The position numbers and the translations under genes are program-made. A DNA stretch of 64,000 nt from Ehretia macrophylla (lineage: Eukaryota > Streptophyta > Magnoliopsida > Boraginales > Ehretiaceae): assembly GCA_037974665.1 (NCBI GenBank), contig CM075764.1, positions 88,654,825-88,718,824 of the forward strand, given 5' to 3'. This document shows, piece after piece, positions 1 to 10,126 of the stretch. Every line of letters starts with the position of its first letter. Position 1 is the stretch's first letter. The notes below the pieces were generated by a model. That model worked only from the letters and a program-made list of their open reading frames with translations. It was not told where the DNA came from and made no database searches.

Positions 1-2
1 TC

Positions 3-827
3 AACGCAGTATATGGAGACCAGTATCTTCGACGACCTAACAACGTAGACATGGTGAGACTACTTAGAAAAGTCGATCAACGGGGGTTTACTAGAATGTT
101 AGGAAGTGTAGACTGTATGCACTGGGAATGGAAAAATTGCCCAACGGCGTGGGCTGGGACATATGCCGGGTACCATGGTCGTCCTACGATAATCCTTGAA
201 GCGGTTGCATCGTACGACTGTTGGATATGGCATTCGTATTTTGGAGCACCCGGTGCACGCAATGATTTGAACGTATTATATAGTTCTCCTATTTTTTCTG
301 ATGTTCTTGAAGGTCTATCTACAGGCATTCAGTTTACACTTAACGGTAGACAATACAACCAATGTTACTACTTTGCTGATGGTATATATCCCCGATGGTC
401 AACGATAGTGCAAGCATATCCCAATCCAGAAGAACGAGATAAGGCGTTATTTACTAGAATGCAACAAGCTTATCGTAAGGATATTGAAAGGGCTTTCGGA
501 ATCCTTCAAGCTAGATTTGAAATTATCAAAGGGCCATGTCGTTATTGGCATGAGAATGATATTGGAGAAATTATGAAGACTTGTATAATTCTTCATAATA
601 TGATTGTGGAAGACAATCTTGATGAAGAATGTGATGATTTTGTCGATGATCCGGAACATTATCATGTTGAGGAGCCTCCTGTTGTACCCAATCGGGACCC
701 TATAACTATTACTCAATATTTAAACAATCGTGCTCAAATGAGAGACCAGTCTGCATATTTTATGCTCCGGAATGATCTTGTGAAACATGTGTGGAATGAA
801 TATCGTGAAGGACATCTTAATTTTTGA
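3..827 (+). CDS. PIF/Harbinger transposase (5' part outside window)
   Basis: DDE-superfamily transposase of the PIF/Harbinger (HARBI1-like) type, which cuts and pastes its element in the nucleus together with a Myb-like partner. The frame is open from base 3, so the N-terminus lies upstream of the window; an in-frame ATG at 51 is internal. Visible motifs are YGDQYLRRP, GSVDCMHW (Asp codon 111-113), NDLNVL, ADGIYP (Asp 378-380) and ERAFGILQ (Glu 486-488). The last two acidic residues are 35 residues apart, as in a DD35E core. Of the 274 visible residues none is a stop or frameshift, and the stop is TGA at 825-827. It converges on the minus-strand ORF1, with a 258-bp AT-rich gap holding no gene. 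The catalytic core looks intact, so it could be functional if the missing 5' part is. Confidence 0.93.
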   Translation, partial: NAVYGDQYLRRPNNVDMVRLLRKVDQRGFTRMLGSVDCMHWEWKNCPTAWAGTYAGYHGRPTIILEAVASYDCWIWHSYFGAPGARNDLNVLYSSPIFSDVLEGLSTGIQFTLNGRQYNQCYYFADGIYPRWSTIVQAYPNPEERDKALFTRMQQAYRKDIERAFGILQARFEIIKGPCRYWHENDIGEIMKTCIILHNMIVEDNLDEECDDFVDDPEHYHVEEPPVVPNRDPITITQYLNNRAQMRDQSAYFMLRNDLVKHVWNEYREGHLNF

Positions 828-1085
828 TATAATTTTGTATTAGGATGACGTTTAATTACATTATTCTTAATATTACGAAATTGGCTTTATTGATTGTTGT
901 CTTTTCGATTTAAGTAAATCAATTTTTAGGTATCTCGAACTAAATTTGTATTAATATTAAAAAAATTAAATATAAAAAAGGGAAAGTAAAACACAAATGT
1001 GAAATTAGAACAACATCGTCAATTCATAAATTTAATGATTATAATACAACCCAAAATAAACTAGACAATACAAATAATCCATGAT

Positions 1086-2016
1086 TTAAGGCAAACTGGG
1101 ACGGTATACATCATCGTCAAAGTCTATCGAACGGGAGGATTTTCTTGCAATAATGGCCCTTTGTTGCTCAATCAAAAACGCTATTCTTTCCGGAGTTTCG
1201 ATTGTCGAAGTCTTTATATTCATAGTCTTCGTATCAGCAAATTCTTCATACCTATTTTTGTACTTCTTCATAATTTTTCCCATATTTCTTGCTTCTTCTA
1301 CGATATCTTCGACACTGCCCTTACCTTTTAATTTTTTAGCCTTCTTGTTCCCAATTGGCCTTGATGATGTAGGATTGCTTTGGGTTTCCGCCGCCGACTC
1401 ATTGGGATAATCATAATCGTAGGAATTTAGATTTTCGATTGGAGTTTCGGGTTGCATCTCCGACGCATGCGAACCAGGGGCATTCTGTGTGGATTGAACA
1501 TCAATAATTTTTCTCCATTTTTGACTGTCTTGTAAAATTTCCCAACAATATTCGAGGGTAAAATTTTTTCCACTAGCAGTAGAGTATAAGCGTCGAGCGT
1601 CATTCAGCTAAAAAACAATTCAACAAATTTATAAAAATTAATTTTGCAAAGTCTACGATATTATATAACATATACAATATAAAATTAGTAATATCTAAAA
1701 AACTCACGTTGTCAATAGCATTAGCTCCGCTCCTCGGTCTCAAATGTACTTGAGCAATACACTCCGCAAATTGTGTACAATTTTGGTTTATGGGGGACCA
1801 TTGGCATTTTAGACTTTTTGATGTCCTCCTTTTAGTTGGATAGTTTGGGGGGTGGAACTCTTCAAAATTTTCAAGAATTCTGTTCCACATTGTAGTTATT
1901 GTTTGGTCTCGCCCGATAATAGGATCTTCACTGATTGCGATGAAGGCCCGGCATAAAGCAATATCTTCTTGGACTGTGAAATTGCGACCCCTTGATGTAC
2001 CATCAGTATATTCCAT
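1086..2016 (-). CDS. Harbinger ORF1, Myb/SANT-like DNA-binding protein, two exons
   Basis: Accessory protein of PIF/Harbinger elements; the family helps the transposase enter the nucleus and bind element ends. On the minus strand, exon 1 is 2016-1708 and exon 2 is 1607-1086. The intron (1707-1608) has a GTGAGT donor and a TTTTTTAG acceptor, in phase 0. Joined, it encodes about 276 residues without a stop. The N-terminal half (GRNFTVQEDIALC, then conserved Trp residues in TTMWNRI and LKCQWSP) is the trihelix/Myb-like domain. The C-terminal half carries a Lys-rich stretch (KKAKKLKGKG) and a charged helix ending ERIAFLIEQQ. I chose ATG 2016 rather than the upstream in-frame ATG at 2049 because MEYTDG is a family-like start. 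It lies tail-to-tail with the transposase, the usual arrangement for this superfamily. Confidence 0.85.
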
Positions 2017-2454
2017 ACCTTTCACAAAAGAAAATATGATAGTTAGCAAAAATTATGAAAAAAAAATTATTTAAACAATAAAATACAACAAAAATTAAAT
2101 TTATAAATTCTACTAGTTGAATTAGAATTACTTTTAATTACTTGTACTTTAAAAAAAAAATAGGTTAAATTTCAATGTAATTTTAATCATGCTTTAAATT
2201 TTAAATAGAATTTATCTAAATTCTTTTTTAAAAAAATGTAATAAAAAACTGAACAAAAATTAACCAAAAATTTTGTTTTATCCAAACCTTTTAAAAAAAA
2301 TGAAAAAAAATCACATTCCAAAAAAATTAAAATTTATCCCTACCCTTTAAATTTTTTTTTTTTACAAATCTTACATATAAAACAAACCAACCCTCAATTT
2401 TTGCCCTATCAGTAGCCGCCCCCTTCCCTCCCCTCCCCTCCCCTCCCCTCCCCT

Positions 2455-2491
<37 letters not shown>

Positions 2492-2944
2492 CCTCTATTT
2501 CTCCTTTCCCCGCTGCCCTACCCTACCCCACGTTCCCCGCTGCCTCTCCTCTTCCCACCATCCCTGATCCCTGATCTGCATTTCTTTTTTGGATAAATGT
2601 TGAATCAGTTGGTATGTATATATATATATATATATAATTTTTTTTTTGTTTTTTGCAAGTGATTCGGGTGAGAATAAATTGCAAAAAAGGACAGATCTTG
2701 AGTATCAACCTTAAATTTTTTTTTCGACAGATGAATTTTTTTTTGCTGTTTTCGTATATGTGCTTGAATGGATAAAATGTTGAAGTTGGGTGTTGGATTA
2801 TTTTGATTGAATATATAGAAAATCCAACACCAACGGCTATATTTTTTTGAACACAAAGCTGAAAATTGCAACGGTTGTATTCTTTTTTTTTTTTTTGCAG
2901 ATGTTTGTACCTTTTTTTTTGTCAAACTTTAACTTTTTTTTTTT
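2017..2944. other. AT-rich 5' flank of Harbinger ORF1; no gene
   Basis: Lies upstream of ORF1 on the minus strand and presumably holds its promoter and leader. It contains long A and T runs, the polypyrimidine tract at 2418-2488 and a short (TA)n at 2617-2635. Short ORFs here are low-complexity and have no recognisable domain. The stretch around 2830-2875, with two AACGG-containing segments, resembles terminal-proximal sequence of plant Harbinger elements, but this is an impression only. Confidence 0.5.
2418..2488. repeat. Compound microsatellite (CCCCT)n-(CT)n
   Basis: About eight CCCCT units run directly into about fourteen CT units, followed by further pyrimidine-rich sequence. On the minus strand this is a pure purine (GA/GGGGA) tract about 400-470 bases upstream of the ORF1 start. 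Such tracts are common in plant 5' leaders and promoters and can adopt triplex or G-rich structures. Confidence 0.95.
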
Positions 2945-2979
2945 TGAAGTCAGATCTGATATCGTCAGATCTGACTTCA
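2945..2979. repeat. Perfect 15-bp hairpin with 5-base loop
   Basis: Arms 2945-2959 and 2965-2979 (left arm TGAAGTCAGATCTGA) are exact reverse complements around the loop TATCG. It lies 43 bp left of a longer palindrome, near the apparent right end of the Harbinger element, and may be a subterminal structure. Confidence 0.95.
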
Positions 2980-3021
2980 TGGAAGAGAGCATGGGCTGAA
3001 AAAAAATTTGTCTTTTTCTTG

Positions 3022-3065
3022 GGGCTCCATTTTGTTCAACAAATTTGTTGAACAAAATGGAGCCC
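3022..3065. repeat. Perfect 44-bp palindrome at probable Harbinger right end
   Basis: Two 22-bp arms (3022-3043 and 3044-3065) match exactly with no loop; the outer end reads GGGCTCCATTTTG on either strand. Base 3021 and base 3066 no longer pair. The next bases begin GGGCTC again. It could be a terminal inverted repeat joined head-to-head, or the border of two abutting elements. No TTA/TAA duplication is visible at 3066, so the Harbinger boundary is not proven. Confidence 0.85.
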
Positions 3066-3670
3066 GGGCTCTATTTTTGGTGAAATATGTTGTAATTGGT
3101 ACAAAAGTAGCAAATTGGGGCTGTATAATAGCCATTGGTGTTGCTTTTTTGCTTCAAAAGGCTCTATATTTACCAAAAAAATGTAATCATTGTGTTTTAG
3201 AGCCTCCATTAAGCTTGCCCTTACTACCCAAATGAACTTTCCCAATTTGGTACAGATTATGGCGATTATAGTTGTAACGCTTTTTCTCATTTTTCGATTA
3301 GAATGTCACAAAAAAGTAAAATGTCGTAGTGAATCATCAAGGTTTTCTCAAATAACAGAAGAGCATTTGTATCGATTTCATAAAGGATACAGAATATTTT
3401 TAATAATTTGTTATGTTGAATATTAGAAATTAAGTGATACCTAATTATATTCAATAGATGAAATACTAAAGATGTCATCAAAGATTTTAGGAAAAGCTCT
3501 TACGTGCTGACTCTGAAATTCCATTGTGTTCCCTTTACCACAATTTCGTATTTACTTAGATTATTGGGACCATTGGTTCTCATCTATGTTTTATATTTTT
3601 GTAAAGAGAATACATTGCATGTCTTCAATATAGAGTTAACAACTTTTTCTCTCAACATTTTCACCCTCAA
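3066..3670. other. AT-rich sequence with possible short inverted-repeat element; no gene
   Basis: The left side begins GGGCTCTATTTTTGG, and GGCTCTA/TAGAGCC motifs recur near 3160 and 3200, so a degenerate MITE of about 140 bp may sit at 3066-3210. The rest (3211-3670) is AT-rich, has only short ORFs with no recognisable domain, and shows no convincing promoter or RNA gene. Confidence 0.35.
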
Positions 3671-3874
3671 AGGTTGGGTGGAGTGGTCTAATGGTTATTT
3701 GTTGTGATCATAAGTCCCGAATTCAAACTATGCTATCCCATCACAAATAATACTTAGTCTTCTACTGAGTTGCAGCATACAATATTGGTGCACGTGGTTT
3801 TACCAAAAGGTTTATATTTTTAAAGTAGGTCTGATGTGATCCTGCTATGATGAGTTCATTCTTATAGAAAAAAA
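3671..3874 (+). mobile_element. Probable tRNA-derived SINE
   Basis: A tRNA-like head starts with GGTTGGGTGGAGTGGTC. It has an A-box-like GTGGTCTAATGGTTA near 3683 and a B-box-like CCCGAATTCAAACT near 3717, spaced as in an RNA polymerase III promoter. About 130 bp of unrelated body follow, ending in an A-rich run (GAAAAAAAG). The layout fits plant Au-type SINEs. I could not fix target duplications, and it cannot fold as a functional tRNA. Confidence 0.5.
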
Positions 3875-3889
3875 GTAGAGCAATATTAT

Positions 3890-4925
3890 ATATCACCCTA
3901 TTACCTCATCATCCTTCCTTATATAGTAGAATTTTTACAATATATATATAAGAGATTTGATATTCAATACATGAATTCTTACGATACAAAGAAGGGGTTA
4001 GGGGTGTACAACGAAACTGCCAACTCAAACTAACCCCATTTTTGGCGGTTCCTTAAAGGTTTGATTGGTTATGATTTAAACTTTCATAGGAACCCACCAT
4101 ATGGTTTGGTGTATGGTTTTTACTATCAAAATCGTAAATCCGAACCGACCCGATATATATATATATATATATGTACACACACAGAGTAAATATGTGTAGT
4201 ATTCCCCAGAGAACTTTTTACCTTATTCTGCACTTTTCAATCTATATTCTTTTTCATTGAAAAAACCAAGAGACACATGAGTAACTCCTCTGTATTTTAA
4301 ATTTTTTCAACACAATTACTTTTTTCAAATGCAACAATAAGTTAAACTGAATGTATGATATGGCTTGGTTTGAGTGGTTTGGTTTCTTCATATATATTGG
4401 TTTGGTATAGGTAGTTCTGATAGGTGTATGATTTGACTATGATTTTAATTTTTTCAAACCAAATATATTTGTTCAGTTAAAAAAATATACTTTAAACCGC
4501 CCAAATCGACTCATGCACACTCTAAGGAGGGGTGATGTGATGATGGGGTGACATAAAATATTATTTCATGTACAAATTCTAATATATAAAGAATGATATA
4601 ATGATAAGGTGGTAGTAATAATGCTTAATTTATGTCACCCCATCACCCCTCCTTTGGATGGTAAGAATTCATGTATATTGAATATCAAATCTCTCGTGTA
4701 TATGGTAAAATTTTTACTAGCGTGATGGGGTGATAGAGTGATATATAGCACTACTCTTTACCATATATACAAGAACTTTGATATTAAATACATGAATTTT
4801 TACCATACAAAGGAGGCGTGATCGATGGAGGTGATAGGGTAACATAAGCATTACTTAAAAAAGAAAAAATATTAATATCACCCTAACACCTCATCACACT
4901 TCCTTATATAATAGCATAAATTATT
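3890..4925. repeat. Cluster of related fold-back MITE copies
   Basis: Several copies of one AT-rich repeat alternate in orientation. The recurring end reads CACCCCATCACCCCTCCTT or its complement AAGGAGG(G/C)GTGATG. The interior reads GATATTAAATACATGAATT with TATATGGTAAAATTTTTAC. Segments lie at about 3890-3997 plus 4525-4560 (one copy split by a hAT-like MITE), 4628-4743, 4739-4862 and 4880-4920. The inverted ends and small units indicate non-autonomous DNA transposons or a fold-back array. No coding capacity. Confidence 0.7.
3998..4524. mobile_element. hAT-like MITE inserted in the MITE cluster
   Basis: The left end TAGGGGTGTAC and right end GCACACTCTA are short imperfect terminal inverted repeats of the kind seen in hAT non-autonomous elements. 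The flanks are AGAAGGGG (3990-3997) and AGGAGGGG (4525-4532), an 8-bp target duplication with one mismatch, the size expected of hAT. Removing it restores the interrupted repeat copy. The inside is AT-rich, with (AT)n at 4151-4171, and has no ORF. Confidence 0.6.
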
Positions 4926-5021
4926 GTTCCTGATTAAAAAATAGCATACCTTGCTTGTTTCTGTTAGAATATTGATGTCATGCTTTTTTTTTTTGATGAA
5001 TGCTTAAAGAGATAATCATTT

Positions 5022-5327
5022 AACACTCTGTCCCTTGCTGGGAAGGTGACTCTTACTAAGTCTGTTATTTCTGCTCTTCTAACATATTATATGCACACAA
5101 TTTCCATTTTCATCCAAACATGCAATACTATTGATAAACTCCAACGGAATTTCATTTGGGGTTCAACAATAGAAAAGCGTAAAGTGCACTAGATTGCTTA
5201 GGATCGCATTTGTCGCCCCAAGTCTGATGGAGGTCTTGGTGTTTGACCTTCAAACTTTGTCAATGAAGCTTTACTTTCAAAATTGGGTTGGACGATTTTA
5301 AATGAACCTCATCTTTTGTGGGTGAAG
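5022..5327 (+). pseudogene. LINE ORF2 fragment, C-terminal reverse transcriptase region
   Basis: The reading LAGKVTLTKSVISALLTYYM, then NFIWGS, then RPKSDGGLGV and ALLSKLGW, and finally HLLWVK, is characteristic of plant L1-type LINE ORF2 just after the reverse-transcriptase core. Several in-frame stops show it is dead (two of them where Trp is usual). It stops at the poly-T of the inserted Deg pseudogene, and its continuation is near 26600. The 5' end at 5022 directly follows the left target duplication, so the LINE was truncated during insertion. Confidence 0.85.
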
Positions 5328-5903
5328 TTTTTTTTTTTTTTTTTTTTTGTCGTTAAAAGCTAAGCACTTGAGTAGTTTCCAAAATTTGAACCTTGCGCCA
5401 CGCTAGATTCCAGCATAGTAATACGTCACATGATTCAATTATAAATTCCAGAATGAAAACGCCATTATAAAGTGAATAAAGAATAACAAAGACACTCAGC
5501 TGGAGCAAGCCAACTCAATTTCTGGTGCACTTTGTTCATCAATAAAGTCACTAGACATAACATAAGGAATTCTATGGTGTTTCAGTATACGAGAAATAGC
5601 TAACTTCACCGTATCATAGTTCAAAACAATCACCCTTTCTTCATTTAAATCAAATCTTATACTCTCTTGAGTGCACTACTCCACAAGCTGGCGTAGATTT
5701 ATCAAATTCTCCACTTCCATTCCGTTAACTTTCTTCACCTACAACTCTGCTAGACGCTCGTAACTAGCATTAATGTCATCCTGCAATACCTGAGAGACAA
5801 TCACAAGTTGTTCACCAGGTCTTTTAGGTATTTCTCGAAGTACTTGTTGACACAAACGACGGGGTAAGGTATTGTACCAGTCTTCTCCATACTCATAAAG
5901 GTA
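5328..5903 (-). pseudogene. Deg/HtrA-type protease processed pseudogene, 3' part
   Basis: Minus-strand reading: [63 protein letters not shown] and HRIPYVMSSDFIDEQ. This is the C-terminal PDZ-containing region of a plant Deg serine protease, closest in my recollection to the organellar DEG9/DEG10 group. At least two in-frame stops are present. The 3' end is a run of 21 T at 5328-5348, which is a poly-A tail on the minus strand and marks an mRNA-derived copy. The gene resumes at 25629. The split falls inside [10 protein letters not shown] and is explained by the AGGTA target duplication of the gypsy element at 5904-25628. Confidence 0.82.
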
Positions 5904-7093
5904 TGTGAGACCCCGTACCGAGCCAGTATTGAACCCATATGCATTTTATAGCATTTCATATATTTTTGCATCATTTAATATGCATTTACATTAATTAATA
6001 TGCATTTACATCATTTTACGTACACATGCCTCATTTAACGTGCATTTAAATTCAATTACGTATCTTTGAGTAATTTAGGTAACGTGGATAATAATTAAAT
6101 TATATTGCATCACACTAGCAACCAATTAGTTAGAAACTAGCTAGAAGGGCAAACTAGAATATGTGCTTTTGGTTGGGGGCAACTTAGTCTTTTGGAGCTT
6201 TAGATATTTGTCTACCTAACAAAACACACACATTATACCACACACTCACACAAAAATGCTGCAACACACATACACACACAACTACACGATTGGAAGAGGA
6301 GAAAAAGAAGAGAAACAAGAGGATTTCAAGTCGTCTTCCACATTTCTTGTGCATTTCCAAGCTTTATCTTGCACCTACAAGCTTCCTACCACCATTGCTT
6401 GCATTCCAAACTCAAAGAAAAAGGTGAGGAGTTCTTTCAAAAGTTGTTTTTAAAGTTCATTCAAGGTGATATATTGAATATAAGTGTATCTTTTTGTTTA
6501 TGGTGCATATATTAAGAGTTTGGTGTATGATTTGTGTTGTATGGATTGTTGAGCTAGGGCTTTAACCCATTTGTGCCTTGATGATCTTGATGAGCTTATG
6601 GGTTGTGGTATGTGCTAGATGGTGTATTACTTATGTGTTAGAGGTTATGTAAGTTGAATATATGAAGGGATGATGAAAATCAAGCAATTTGAGGGTTTGG
6701 GTGATGTTTGATTGATCTTGGATTATTGGTTGATTATGGATGTTATAGCATGATTCTTGAGCTTGATTATGTGGTTTGATGACGCCATTTGAGTGTATCG
6801 GGTGTTTGTTTGATGAAAGAAGTAAGAAAATAAGTTAAAGAACAAAATGGTACAAATTCGCATTTGGTGTTGCCCAGGCCGGTTGATTAAGCCGAGCAAC
6901 TAAACTTGCCCGACTTCTCGACCGACATTCACTCACCATGTCGATCGAGTAACTCAATCGGTTACTCGATCAACTTGCCCTGTTTAGGCTTATATGTTTG
7001 CATCCTTTTGAAGATTGTATGTGGTTGTTTGTTGCCTAGTTCTTGGTCATTGATTGGTAGCATGACATTAACTTGTGCAAGTGCTACCACTAC
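5904..7093 (+). repeat. Left (5') LTR fragment of the layer-3 gypsy element
   Basis: Starts TGTGAGACCCCGTACC after the AGGTA duplication and runs parallel to 23403-24610 of the right LTR with scattered substitutions. It is cut off at GTGCTACCACTAC by the inverted element (TGTAACGCC...). The remaining ~1 kb of this LTR is absent from the window. Short ORFs are not conserved between the two LTRs and are not genes. Confidence 0.85.
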
Positions 7094-10000
7094 TGTAACG
7101 CCCTGATCCCTCACAGAACCGGGACTCCTGTTAACCACGTTATACTCCACCTAATTCCAAACCCTGGTCACGAAATTTAGGAAAAACGGATGGAGTTTTC
7201 CCTATTTATTGGACTAATCAAAAACCTGCAAGCAGCCAATATAACCATACGAGCATGCATTCAAAAGATAATAAAGTCTATCTTTAGCTATTATATGCTA
7301 TTACTCTATCAAATAACATAAGTCCTTAAAGTGGTTTACAATCCAACAAGAAATACAAAATACATACAAGACTTCAAGGGGTTTCAAAACAGAACAAAAA
7401 TACAACAAGTCTCATCTTCACACACAGCTTCCAACCATAACAAGATAAGCAACCAACAACACGACACACAAGGTAGTTGTTATAACTGCACCTGAAACAT
7501 GTTAAAACGAGGAATGAGTAACCAAAGTTACCCAGTGAGGGAGGTGATGTAGTAAACTAGGGAGTGCTACATGATATGCACAAGATAACAACATAAAATA
7601 ACAAATCTAGTTAGACGAGTATTAAATCACATAATAAAAGGATACGGTTCCAATTGTCTTCCATCACGAGCCACGAGCCAAGATCTTTAAGCAAGTGCCG
7701 GCAAAACCCTTATTCCTCCAAAATAGGGTACTCTGGATGTACCCCGATCCTACGACCCTTTCTCCTGAGGTAGGTCCATATGCCTAGCAGGTGAACCACG
7801 CATCTGGGGTAGTGGAGTATACTCAACGAGAGAAAGAGAATAGGCACCATGGTAGTCGAGGGAGCACGGCAAGCCCGATGCCGCCCGTGTTTCTCGACAC
7901 TACCATGACTGAAAATGTTGTGCAACCTGACACCAATTCAAGAATTCACGAGATAATATCAAACAAACATGAGTAACCACAAGATAACAAATTAATGGTA
8001 CATGTAAACTTTATCAATTAGCTAAATCATATAATCTAAAAACAATGAAATAAACTAAGATGTACAAAAGGGTTAAAGACTCCCTCACCTTGGGTCTGGT
8101 TAAATACGCAAGAAGATAGCTCTGATTTACTCCAAACTTCCTCAAATTAGCTCGAATATGTAATCCTAACGTGTTCATATAAGTTTAGCACTTTAGTAAT
8201 TAGCTATATCAATTCCAACTTAACTATAACTTAACTCAATTCACAACAATAAAAGTTATATATAATCACCTTTATATCATGTTGCCACATAGCCCAAGAA
8301 ATCACACCAATGACTCTAAAGCATTTCTTTAGTCTTGCAAGGGTATTAGGTACGTTACCATCTAACAGGTTAAACTCCCTAACTAACTTAACTTCGTTTA
8401 TACCACAAGGAATATCAAGTTAAACATCCAATCAAGACAACTACTTTAACACTTAAACATAATTCAATTATAACATGTTCTAAGAATCATTATCATACTT
8501 ATTCACCCAAATACAACATATATAACTCAATTAAAATCAAATATAGCAATTAAGTAGTCCAAATAACTTACTATGCAACAAGTTCAACCAATTCATATAA
8601 ATTATAACAAAACTCTTTTCCAATTGGTTACGAATTAGGTTATAAACATTACATACGATATGGAACTTCAAATCTAACTTTACCAATCCCATTTAGCCAC
8701 ATTATGATACGCCTAAATATCATGAAATCACATTTCCAAGCATGATTGTGAAAGCACCAAAAAGCTCCTTAAGTGATTTGAACTACAGTTACCTAATTCG
8801 ATTAACCAAACCACGTCATAAATACATTTTAGAGGCTTCCTAGCACGTCTAAGATTATCTAGCTATTCAAACATGACAAATTCAAACTTTCGTTCCAAAA
8901 TCCCCTTTTACAACTAGACAATTCTACTTCCATACGAAATTCAAAACTCCAATTCTATAAACCAACCATACTACATCCCTAAGGATACCAAAATACACCT
9001 ATCCAATCCCTGAAAACTGGCTTTGGAGACAAAAGCTCGGGAAGGCCCCGAGTGAATTTTAACTACACCTACCCTATCCGGACTCCAATTCCACGCAAAG
9101 AAAGCACCAAAAGTGCTTCCATGCTCCAAGAATACCTAATCTAAAGTCCAAACATGCCTGAATTACATTACGTGAAAAACCCCCTTTTTAAAGTTGGCTA
9201 ATTTTGCATTTGAACTCAAATTCGAGCAATTCAACCTTACGCGTGCTTTCAACTAGTTCCATTAATGTCTAGAGCACCTAAAGGAAGTATCAATTCACTC
9301 CAATTAGCAAGTTATATCAAAACCCTAAAAACGTCACTATTGATCATCTATTTCATGGATTTTATGCATTCAACCATTTTAGTTGCTACCAAGGTTCAAA
9401 AGAGGACTCTACAAGTTCTAGAGAAAGTATTTCAAGCAATAACAACCAATTTCATAGCTATAATCAACAAATACCAAAAATTCAAATATTGACATAAACT
9501 TTAAACATCATAAAAATGCAAAAACTCCTTCACAATGATGTTGTAGGCAAGTGATTGAGGCTCCCTAGTGCTCCAAATACCCTCCAAAGCAAGCCACAAG
9601 ATCAACTGCAAGGTGAAATGAAGAAAATTTTCTCCCTTTTTGCCTCCTAGGCCTGTCGGGTTTTGGGGGGTGTTTTTGGGTATTTTATTTTTATTTTTCT
9701 TTTGTGAGCTATATGTGTAAATATAGGATGCCAAGTGATATAAGTATGTATGTGTGTAAATATGGCAAGTCAAATGCTATTAAACCTTAGTCAAATGAAC
9801 TTAAAACTCTAATTAGTTGCTAACTAACTCAAAACTAATGTTTACATACGTAACACTATTCAAATGAAGCAAAAATTATTTTTCAAATGCATACTCCCGG
9901 GCTCTAGGAAAAATATTATTCAAATGAATCGACAAGTTTTCAATTCCTTTTATATGCTATATTGTCTAGAAAAAATATTAAATCGAACATTTAAGACGGT

Positions 10001-10126
10001 CAATTTTTTTTTATAAATAGTGTCTAATAGTAAAGCAGTTAAACAAGAAAAGAAATGCACATAAAATGCTCAAGTAATTTATGCAACAGTTAATTTAAAA
10101 AGGTGATGAAATTCCTAGGTGTCACA
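7094..10126 (-). repeat. 3' LTR of the layer-4 inverted element (3033 bp)
   Basis: On the minus strand it starts TGTGACACCTAGG (10126) and ends GGGCGTTACA (7094). It is non-coding. The paired copy at 20847-22362 matches it closely but lacks about 830 bp (the counterpart of roughly 8250-9090) and everything beyond the counterpart of about 9491. Small ORFs shared by both LTR copies (for example 9265-9492) reflect LTR identity, not a gene. Confidence 0.85.

Noticed and set aside
3671-3760. Possible tRNA gene
   Set aside because: Promoter-box-like motifs are present, but no cloverleaf with a proper acceptor stem forms; better explained as a SINE head.
9265-9492. ORF conserved between 9265-9492 and 22110-22361
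   Set aside because: The two copies are the LTRs of one element, so similarity reflects LTR identity. There is no recognisable domain and the upstream part differs.
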